Source: Candidatus Daviesbacteria bacterium
Lineage (GTDB): Bacteria > Patescibacteriota > Microgenomatia > Daviesbacterales > UBA10151
Reading direction: 5' to 3'
Length of the DNA stretch: 37,099 nucleotides
Assembly: GCA_003519445.1 (NCBI GenBank)
Contig: DOWS01000031.1
Location: 2,939 to 40,037, forward strand
Shown: positions 1-7,118 of the stretch, in pieces
Position numbering within the stretch: the stretch's first letter is position 1
Layout of the letters: each line of letters begins with the position of its first letter
Notes under the pieces: model-generated
The model's input: only the letters and a program-made list of their open reading frames with translations
What the model was told of the DNA's origin: nothing
Databases searched by the model: none
Translations under genes and position numbers: made by a program

Positions 1-2797
1 ATTTCTCATATTCAACATTCCCATCAGAGATAAACTGCAACCTAAATTTATCACCCGACTTAATCCATGCTTCGAATTTAATGGTATACCAGGTATTAGA
101 AGTTAGTGGTTCAATTTTTGCTTCAAAAAAAGAATTTTTTTTATCGGAAGAAGAAACTTCAATCCCGCTTTCTGCCGGATAATCAAACAGATTGGCTGAA
201 GGAGTTGCAACCAGAGTAAATTCTTTTTTCCCGGCATCTAGCTTGACCTTACCATACGAGATAAAACCATCGGTAAACTCACCTCTTAACTGCTTTTTTT
301 CTCCGTCAATTTGAAACTCGAATTTCTCTAATTTATCTGCATAAACATTCCTAACCCCTTCTTCTGCCATTAATAATTCGTATTCATCATTGCTCGGAAC
401 CTGAAAATGATAGGTGGTATATTCTAAATCCTCGGTATTTTTATCAGAGACGACATCATACATTGGAATCAGCTCACTTTTACGCAGGGCCATCAGCAGC
501 TCGTCTTTGACCCCTTTTACGCCTTCAAGCGTATCCAGTATAATCAGATGTTTGGCAAACAAATCGTTTACAAATCCCCGTCCTCCAATAAAATCAAGTT
601 GATCCTTGAGGTTATCAGTATAAAAAACCTCTACAAGCAGTTTTCTGTAAACATTAATGCTTGCCTCCGGAGTTTTACCCTTCTCTTTAAGCCGTATAGC
701 TTCTACCAACCTCTTACCCAAAAAATCAAGTTTTAGTTTAAGTTTGTCCATACCTAAACTTTTTAAAATGCGGATATCTTCTTTCAATTTAATCAAAAAA
801 TACAACCTGGAGCCGGGTAAAATTTTTGAGGCAGCCGGAAGTTCCAAGATGGCTTTTTCAAAAGCAATATCCTTGGGATGAAATGTCCAGCTTTTCGTGG
901 GTAGAATTAAGGTTTGTACCGTATCAATTGACCAATCTGCCGGATTTACCGGGGATATTAAATCTATATTATTTTGAAACAGCAGAAACGGCCAAAATGA
1001 ATTTCTCTCTCCTCTTGACAAAAAATTTACATAAGAAGTGTTATAGATCCGCGGCTTAAAATATCTTTCAGACATCTCATAAACTATAAGACTGCCTAAC
1101 AACTCTTTCTTTTCCAAAAATCTCTTGCTGTCTAATATCTCTTCCAATTTCAAAGGATTATCCAAAAATCCTCCTTGCCACCGAATATCCTTATGCAAAA
1201 CTATAAATCTTACATTTAGACTTTGTAGAATAGCGATAATTTTTTCATCTGCAACTTTTTCCCTGAAAATATTGGAGGCGGCGCTGATGATATCATCAAC
1301 ATGATCTATATTGAAACCTCTGGAAATAGAAGGTAATGAATTGAAAAGTAATTGACTTGATTCTATGCCGGATAAAGCATAAGGCCAGTTGTAGGAAGCT
1401 GATTCTCCAAGCGGCAGAGGCAGATGCAGAATTTTTCCTTCCTTTTTTTGTTCTTTGATAAAAATGTCAGCCTCCCTGTAATACTTTGGTACCTCAACCA
1501 AAGCTAATTTATCAAATTTACCAATCAGTCTACCGCTCCATAACGGCCAAAGAAAAATACCCAACTGCAAAAAAAGCAAGGCTCCCAATAATATTTTAAA
1601 GGATTTAACTTGTTTATCATGAAATCTATCCAGATACCATTTAAAACCTGCTGTCATAATAATTGCTGAAGAAAACGGCAGTAGTATCCCCATTTTCTCA
1701 AAAGGATTCCGCAACACTCCCAAAACAAAGACTTTGGTTAAAGCAAAAATATAAGTAAATCCAAAAGGTGAAGCCGCGCCTTTAGCTAAGAATACAGCCA
1801 TCACCAAAAGTATTCCCCATCCGGCAAGTTTTTTTGATCTGATAGCTGCTATAAAACCCGGGAGTAAAAATACCAGTGGCAGAAACATTATTGCCAAAAA
1901 TACAGGATGCTTGTAAATCCCTCCGAAATCTGCCTGTTCAAACAAATAAAAAGGGTTTACCCCTGAAAGTACATAAGGGATTCCCGTTTGTCTGCTTAGG
2001 GTAATAAGTGTGGATACGCTATCAAAAGTCCTATGCTGACTGGAAAATAAAGCCGGTGTGATGCTAAATGTAGGTAAAATCCACCAGAGATGTATCAAAA
2101 ACCAAAGTATCAAACCGCTGATAAATCTAAAGGTTATCTCTTTAAAAAACTTAAATCCCTGCCAAGGGATAAAAACATGTCTTAAAAAAATAAAAGACAA
2201 TACAAAAACTATAGTTACTGCAAAAGCAATAGTTCCGTAAAGATAAACTCCAAAAATATTGGCGAGCAAAAAAAATAAAATCGAGATAAATTTACCTCTT
2301 TTTATCCAATCATCCCAAAAAAGGTAGAAAAACGGTAAAAACGCTGCCAAAAAAAAGGAGTTATGGATAAACCTGTGCCAAACCTGAATCATCATGTAGG
2401 GATTCAGCACATAAAATAAACCGCAAAGAATTGCTAACAGCAGCTTATCTTTGCCAAAAACTGACAAACCAACCAAAAACATGCCGTAACCTGTTAAAAA
2501 TAAAAGTATCCAAAAAAGAGTTGCCTGTACAACAAAATATGGCAATCCTGCTTGAACCAGCATTGATTGAAAAAACTGCACAGGCAGCGAAGTTACCCCA
2601 TGAGGCACTAAAGCGCCGGGCGCTGAAGAGTCCCACCAAACGAATTTGGCAATTTCTACTATCCGCTGTGGATCATAAGAAGGAATACCCACATCGCCTC
2701 CACCATATAAATGACCATACCGGAACCACGAAAAAATCAGCACAGTTGAAAGTAATGCAAATACTAAAGCTGCAAAAATGTGCTTTCTAGTTGTCAT
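1..2797 (-). CDS. Large polytopic membrane protein, GT-C-like (3' end beyond window)
   Basis: The frame runs open from an ATG at 2797 to the window edge, at least 932 codons, so the C-terminus is missing. The protein starts with a membrane segment (about residues 5-23), then an outside loop with GGGDVGIPSYDP, then many further segments. Landmarks RNPFEKMG, WPLWSG and VPKYYREAD recur in the same order in the 899-residue protein at 7085-9784, so the two are paralogues. After the membrane part comes a long soluble region; its visible end (for example EPLTSNTWYTIKFEAWI) reads like a beta-sandwich carbohydrate-binding fold. Family knowledge: GT-C enzymes use polyprenyl-phosphate sugars and carry an acidic residue in the first outside loop; the Asp of GGGD fits. 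AftD/DUF3367-type arabinofuranosyltransferases are the nearest relatives I can suggest, but this is inference. It overlaps the upstream gene by 11 bases, implying one transcript. Confidence 0.8.
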   Translation of the reverse strand, partial: MTTRKHIFAALVFALLSTVLIFSWFRYGHLYGGGDVGIPSYDPQRIVEIAKFVWWDSSAPGALVPHGVTSLPVQFFQSMLVQAGLPYFVVQATLFWILLFLTGYGMFLVGLSVFGKDKLLLAILCGLFYVLNPYMMIQVWHRFIHNSFFLAAFLPFFYLFWDDWIKRGKFISILFFLLANIFGVYLYGTIAFAVTIVFVLSFIFLRHVFIPWQGFKFFKEITFRFISGLILWFLIHLWWILPTFSITPALFSSQHRTFDSVSTLITLSRQTGIPYVLSGVNPFYLFEQADFGGIYKHPVFLAIMFLPLVFLLPGFIAAIRSKKLAGWGILLVMAVFLAKGAASPFGFTYIFALTKVFVLGVLRNPFEKMGILLPFSSAIIMTAGFKWYLDRFHDKQVKSFKILLGALLFLQLGIFLWPLWSGRLIGKFDKLALVEVPKYYREADIFIKEQKKEGKILHLPLPLGESASYNWPYALSGIESSQLLFNSLPSISRGFNIDHVDDIISAASNIFREKVADEKIIAILQSLNVRFIVLHKDIRWQGGFLDNPLKLEEILDSKRFLEKKELLGSLIVYEMSERYFKPRIYNTSYVNFLSRGERNSFWPFLLFQNNIDLISPVNPADWSIDTVQTLILPTKSWTFHPKDIAFEKAILELPAASKILPGSRLYFLIKLKEDIRILKSLGMDKLKLKLDFLGKRLVEAIRLKEKGKTPEASINVYRKLLVEVFYTDNLKDQLDFIGGRGFVNDLFAKHLIILDTLEGVKGVKDELLMALRKSELIPMYDVVSDKNTEDLEYTTYHFQVPSNDEYELLMAEEGVRNVYADKLEKFEFQIDGEKKQLRGEFTDGFISYGKVKLDAGKKEFTLVATPSANLFDYPAESGIEVSSSDKKNSFFEAKIEPLTSNTWYTIKFEAWIKSGDKFRLQFISDGNVEYEK

Positions 2798-4391
2798 CTT
2801 CGAGGTTTTTGAAAGCTACAAAAATATAATCACAGCTTCCCTGAAAATAGTAATAAATTGGTGTGATTAATATATTGAAAGTATAAAGTAATTTTCTAAT
2901 CATGTCATTTTTGATGGTATGCACTATGCCGTGATCCCCAAGCAACCATTTCCAACCATATTTTTTAATTTTATAACCTCTATCTATAAAATCCTGGGGG
3001 GTAAAGGCACATAAATGCATCTGCAGGATATTACCATCCTCCAGCTGGTGATAATGTTCACCAATAGGAGTCACTGCAATCACCTGTTTTCCTGCCATTG
3101 CTTCCATGTTTTCCAAAACCTTCCAGGCATCTTTTTGAGGCAAATGTTCAAGAACATGAGAAGCCATTACCAGATCAAAAGATTTCGCAGGCAAATTTAG
3201 CTTTCTTATATCGGCAATCATGTATTCTCCGTGAATTTTTTTTTGTTTTGCCTCTTGAATATACGGCTCAAACAAATCAACCCCTAGGGATTTTTTTATC
3301 TTAATCCTATATTTTATAAACTCCATTGGCTTTCCCTGTCCGCATCCCAAATCCAATACTGTTTGAATATTAGGATTTAGAATCCAGGTTATGGGGTCAG
3401 TCCAAGCAAGAAGCAACATTTTAAAACCCTCCAATTTCTTATCAAAATCCTGGTAGGTTTGAATAATTTTTTTATTCAAAGGATAAGTTATGGCATAAAT
3501 AGTACCTGATATTAAACCTAAAAAATACTTTAAAAGAATATCAAAACGCCTTGCTGAAATAATAATGATAGAGTGAACAAAAGCGTATGCCGGCATTAAA
3601 ATGAAAAAGAAAATCAGACTGTTTGGCAAAGGAGAATGCTTTCTCATAAAAATCATTTTATTCCTGGCAACCCTGTAAGCCCGTTCAGGAGAAGTTATGC
3701 CAAGCCACTCTATCCGGGGATGGACAAAAGTTGACTTAAACCCCCTATGCCATGTTTTAGCTCTAGAATAGCAATAAAGTTTAAAACCTGCTTTTGCGGT
3801 TCTTATGGAAAAATCCGAATCTTCATAGGGGATAAAATAATCTTCATCATAATTACCTATTTTTTTAAAAACTTCTTTTTTAACCATCCAGACACAACCA
3901 CACATTAGTACTTCCCTCAAACCATTGTACTGCCCAATATCTTTAACTTTCACGCCTGCTGCCCAAATCCGGCCGGTTGTTAAATTTATGTCATGACCCG
4001 CACCCTGCAACATCTGTTTATTTTCTCTGTCATAAACAAGAGGCTGGACTATCCCTGCTTTGGGATTTTTTTCAAATACTGCTACGAGATTTTCGACCAT
4101 ATTTTTATCCGCATAAGCATCGTCGTCGGTAAAAAGGATATATTCCCCTTTTGCCTCTTTAAGGCCTAAATTCCTGCCGGCTGCGGCACCTATATTAAAT
4201 TCTGAGGTGATCAATTTCACGCCTGGGTATTTCTTTGTAAACCAGCTAAAAAGCGGTGGTCTGGAACCATTATCTAAAACAATGATCTCTAATTGTTTAT
4301 ATGAAGATTTAAGATAAGAATCAATGCAATCTATTAAATCTTTTTTTCTGTCCTTAGAAACTATAACAACGGAAACTAATTTTGAGTTCAT
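2787..4391 (-). CDS. GT2 glycosyltransferase fused to SAM-dependent methyltransferase
   Basis: A 534-residue two-domain protein. Residues 1-250 are a GT-A fold family 2 glycosyltransferase: nucleotide-binding start VSVVIVSKD, metal-binding acidic motif DDD at 89-91, and the acceptor-side ED pair at 190-191 (FIPYEDSDF). Hydrophobic stretches at about 256-280 and 287-303 suggest membrane attachment. Residues 340-485 are a class I methyltransferase with SAM motif VLDLGCGQG (345-353), acidic Asp372 and the VLEHL segment (413-417). A second hydrophobic stretch lies at 500-516. It may add a sugar and methylate it or a neighbouring residue; the substrate is not visible. The two genes just upstream encode the same two domains as separate proteins, and shared motifs (INLTTGR, RAYxxxRNxxxFMR; TPxG and RGY in the methyltransferase) show direct homology. 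Its start overlaps the upstream stop in an ATGA quartet. Confidence 0.9.
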   Translation of the reverse strand: MNSKLVSVVIVSKDRKKDLIDCIDSYLKSSYKQLEIIVLDNGSRPPLFSWFTKKYPGVKLITSEFNIGAAAGRNLGLKEAKGEYILFTDDDAYADKNMVENLVAVFEKNPKAGIVQPLVYDRENKQMLQGAGHDINLTTGRIWAAGVKVKDIGQYNGLREVLMCGCVWMVKKEVFKKIGNYDEDYFIPYEDSDFSIRTAKAGFKLYCYSRAKTWHRGFKSTFVHPRIEWLGITSPERAYRVARNKMIFMRKHSPLPNSLIFFFILMPAYAFVHSIIIISARRFDILLKYFLGLISGTIYAITYPLNKKIIQTYQDFDKKLEGFKMLLLAWTDPITWILNPNIQTVLDLGCGQGKPMEFIKYRIKIKKSLGVDLFEPYIQEAKQKKIHGEYMIADIRKLNLPAKSFDLVMASHVLEHLPQKDAWKVLENMEAMAGKQVIAVTPIGEHYHQLEDGNILQMHLCAFTPQDFIDRGYKIKKYGWKWLLGDHGIVHTIKNDMIRKLLYTFNILITPIYYYFQGSCDYIFVAFKNLEDDN

Positions 4392-5047
4392 CTTTTTATA
4401 TCTTTAAAGCAGATTATCCCTGCAGCTAAAAAAGGAACATAATAAACAATGGGAGAAAAGATATAAGAAATAATACTTGCGAGAACCGCAACCGGTTTAG
4501 AATAAGTCCTGCCTAAACCCTCTTCAGACCAAACTGGACCAAATCCGATACCGTAAACTCTATAACCGCGTTTGCGGAAATCATCCTCTGACCAACCTGA
4601 TTTATGTACCTGATGAGGATTATCACCCAAGAAAGCTTCCGGTTGTTCCATAAATCCCTTTGGAGTCCCCATTAACACTCTTTTCCTGGCCAATTTATCT
4701 ACTAAACCTAAAAGCTCCTCTCCTTTTTTTCTGTCAATATGTTCTATAACCTGCGAACAAAATACTACATCGAATTTTTTCTTTTCTCGGATTAATTTTT
4801 TTGAGATTTCCACAATATCCCCTTTGGTCACTTTAATATAAATTTTCCTTTTGGCTGCTCCATTGACATTTTTTTGAAAAATATCTACACCTGTAATTTT
4901 CCAATCTTTCCCATCAGATAAAAGATCAAGCAGTCTACCATCTTCACAGCCCAAATCTAAAATAGTTTTTGCCTCCCCTATTCCATCACGAAGTAACTTC
5001 ATATAAGAAAAAGGTAATGTAATTTTTAGTCTGTCAAAAAAAGTCAT
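4388..5047 (-). CDS. Class I SAM-dependent methyltransferase
   Basis: A 219-residue protein with a methyltransferase type-11-like core. SAM motif I is ILDLGCEDG (29-37), the adenosine-binding Asp is in GVDIF (53-57), and SQVIEHID (98-105) is the usual post-II segment. The end (about 185-213) is strongly hydrophobic, with the same SPIVYY-like pattern seen at the end of the fused methyltransferase encoded immediately downstream, so the two belong to one subfamily that probably sits at the membrane. The likely role is methylation of a glycan or lipid-linked sugar made by the neighbouring glycosyltransferases; the acceptor cannot be read from sequence. The stop TGA overlaps the next ATG by four bases, giving translational coupling to the GT2-methyltransferase fusion, and 13 bases separate it from the upstream GT2. 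Confidence 0.88.
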   Translation of the reverse strand: MTFFDRLKITLPFSYMKLLRDGIGEAKTILDLGCEDGRLLDLLSDGKDWKITGVDIFQKNVNGAAKRKIYIKVTKGDIVEISKKLIREKKKFDVVFCSQVIEHIDRKKGEELLGLVDKLARKRVLMGTPKGFMEQPEAFLGDNPHQVHKSGWSEDDFRKRGYRVYGIGFGPVWSEEGLGRTYSKPVAVLASIISYIFSPIVYYVPFLAAGIICFKDIKR

Positions 5048-5060
5048 AAGTTATTTTAAC

Positions 5061-5969
5061 TCATTTTTTTATCTTTGGTAGAGGGATAAAATTACCCTGT
5101 TTAAGCGGATAAAAATACCCTACAATACTTCCCCAAAAAAGTTCAAAAAATTTTCCTAAATTACCAAAACGGATTGTTTCAAGAAAATAATATCCCAAAA
5201 GCAAAGGCAAAAAAAGAGAAAACGATAACATATTCCCATGCCTTCTCATAAACAAAACCCTGTTTCTCCCCAAAAGATACGCTCTATTTAACACCCTTGG
5301 TCTCCAAATATTTGGATCTTTTGATTGATCATGATAACAGATAGCTTTAGGTTCATACCAAGTTTCAAATCCTGCCTTTTTTGCACGGAGGCAATAATCC
5401 GGATCAAAATAACAAAGAAACCAATCGTCAACTCCCCCAATTTTATCAACAACTTCTCTCTTAAATAACATCACGCTGCCGGAATTTTGCACTTCCCTGG
5501 CAACCAAAAAATCTTTTTTTGGACCCCATCCTACTTTTACTCTGCCGGTTGTAAGATTTATCTCGGCTCCTGCCTGATTAACCCAATTTTTGTCGGATAA
5601 ATATAAAATCATTGGCGTCACAATACCAATTTCGGGATTTGACTGCGCTCTTTCTATTAGATTAGAAATCATCTCTTTATCCGCAGTTACATCTGAATCA
5701 ACATAGAGTATGTTATTTTTTTTGTTAGCATGTACAAAACCTAAATTATAACAACCTGTTTGACCGATGTTTTCCCTACCCGCATCAACCCAGCGAACCC
5801 ATCCATACTTAATCTTACCTTCCAAAATTGTATCAATCGACCCATTCACAACAACAATTACTTCAAGATTTGGATATGTTGTTTTTTTTAAAGAATCCAA
5901 AAGACGGAAAACTTTTTCCTTGTCATTAAAACTTGGTATAACAGCGGATACACCGGGCGTTTTTTTCAT
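5061..5969 (-). CDS. GT2 family glycosyltransferase
   Basis: A 302-residue family 2 glycosyltransferase. The GT-A start is VSAVIPSFND (7-16), the metal-binding motif is DSD at 91-93 (ILYVDSDVTADKEM), and the acceptor region reads CYFDPDYCLRA, with Asp-Pro-Asp where many relatives have E/D-x-D. A hydrophobic stretch near 250-265 suggests peripheral membrane attachment. It shares the signature INLTTGR and the RAYLLGRNRVLFMRRHG region with the N-terminal half of the fused protein at 2787-4391, so the two arose by duplication. The downstream neighbour is the stand-alone methyltransferase, so this pair is the split counterpart of the fusion. The ATG at 5969 lies six bases after the stop of the upstream GT4; I see no clear ribosome binding site. 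Donor and acceptor are unknown. Confidence 0.9.
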   Translation of the reverse strand: MKKTPGVSAVIPSFNDKEKVFRLLDSLKKTTYPNLEVIVVVNGSIDTILEGKIKYGWVRWVDAGRENIGQTGCYNLGFVHANKKNNILYVDSDVTADKEMISNLIERAQSNPEIGIVTPMILYLSDKNWVNQAGAEINLTTGRVKVGWGPKKDFLVAREVQNSGSVMLFKREVVDKIGGVDDWFLCYFDPDYCLRAKKAGFETWYEPKAICYHDQSKDPNIWRPRVLNRAYLLGRNRVLFMRRHGNMLSFSLFLPLLLGYYFLETIRFGNLGKFFELFWGSIVGYFYPLKQGNFIPLPKIKK

Positions 5970-5975
5970 AAGAAG

Positions 5976-7118
5976 CTATTTTAACACTTGATCTAAAATT
6001 TGGCGAGCTCTTTTGTCCCAGGTCATATTTGCCACCAGTTGATAAGCATTCCCGGCCACTTTACCGTAGAGCTTTTTATCAACTAAAAGTTGCAAAATTT
6101 TATCAGCAAATAATTTTAAATCCCCCTCTGGCGCTTTTTCCATTCCTTTAGGATAATAAGAACTATAAGAACTTAAATTAAAACCTACACAAGGAAGATC
6201 AAATGCCATGGCCTCGTACGACGCCATTCCGCCCGAATCATAAAATGCCGGGTGTACCACAACTTTACTCTGGGAAAAAATTCTATATTTTTCTTTCCCG
6301 TCAAATAAATATCCTGTTAATTTAATATTATTTTCCAATTTTTCTTTTTTAACTTCTAACTTTACACTTTCCATCAATGGCCCATCGCCTATCATTACAA
6401 GTTTAGCATCAGGTTTTTTTGCAATTACCAATTTCCATATATCAATCAGTTCCAGAACCCCTTTTTGCGGATGAAACCGGCCCTGAAAAACCGCGTCATA
6501 AATTTTAGGAAGATTTTTATACTTTGATTTCCAGATTTTTATTTTCTGCAAATCTATTGCACCCAAAACTACTACTGCATTATGAAACTGTTTTTTTTCC
6601 TCGTCATTATTTACCAAAACAAAATTAGCAAATCTATTAATCAAAGGCTTTATTGGCAATTGAACTAACCAATAAGGCAGAGCACCTGAAAAACCTTTTA
6701 ACGGACTAGGTGCAGTTTGGTACCATGCTGCAGCCCATTTAATTTTACTAAATCGCAGCTGAAGAATCAGCGCCGGCAAGGAATCCATCCAAAACTCCGA
6801 AGCAGAATAAACAATTGTATCTTTTGAGTTTTCTAATTTAGTTGTTAATCCAAGTCTTATGCCTTCAATAATCCGTGCAAAATAGTTGATAATAAACCCC
6901 AGTCTTTTCCATGATTCCATTTCAGAAATTAGAAATTTGACATTAGAAATTTCCAAATGTTGTCTTTGGCACATTTGGAAACCTTGCTCCCAAAGATAAA
7001 TTGTTACAGGAATTTCTTTGCTCCATCTCCTGGCAAATTCAATAAAAATCCGGTCGCCTCCGGAAATCCCCTGACCTGCTGCAGCTAACGCAAAAATGTA
7101 TATTTTTTTAAAACCCAT
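5976..7118 (-). CDS. GT4 family glycosyltransferase
   Basis: A GT-B fold glycosyltransferase of 380 residues when started at the ATG at 7118. The N-terminus then reads MGFKKIYIFALAAAG with the GGDR loop at 20-23, normal for GT4. The frame stays open back to 7238, but those 40 residues lie wholly inside the upstream membrane-protein gene and do not resemble a GT4 start; GGGTGG, about 13 bases before 7118, could be the ribosome binding site. The donor-binding half has FQGRFHPQKG (211-220) and VMIGDGPLM. The usual E-x7-E motif appears as D294-SGGMASY-E302, so the first glutamate is an aspartate, a mild departure. It probably transfers a nucleotide-activated sugar to a lipid-linked acceptor on the cytoplasmic side. 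It overlaps the upstream gene by 34 bases. Confidence 0.87.
   Translation of the reverse strand: MGFKKIYIFALAAAGQGISGGDRIFIEFARRWSKEIPVTIYLWEQGFQMCQRQHLEISNVKFLISEMESWKRLGFIINYFARIIEGIRLGLTTKLENSKDTIVYSASEFWMDSLPALILQLRFSKIKWAAAWYQTAPSPLKGFSGALPYWLVQLPIKPLINRFANFVLVNNDEEKKQFHNAVVVLGAIDLQKIKIWKSKYKNLPKIYDAVFQGRFHPQKGVLELIDIWKLVIAKKPDAKLVMIGDGPLMESVKLEVKKEKLENNIKLTGYLFDGKEKYRIFSQSKVVVHPAFYDSGGMASYEAMAFDLPCVGFNLSSYSSYYPKGMEKAPEGDLKLFADKILQLLVDKKLYGKVAGNAYQLVANMTWDKRARQILDQVLK

Noticed and set aside
2431..2790. 119-codon open frame on the plus strand
   Set aside because: It is antisense to the conserved membrane-protein gene at 1-2797, has no recognisable domain or upstream signal, and is explained by codon bias of the real gene.
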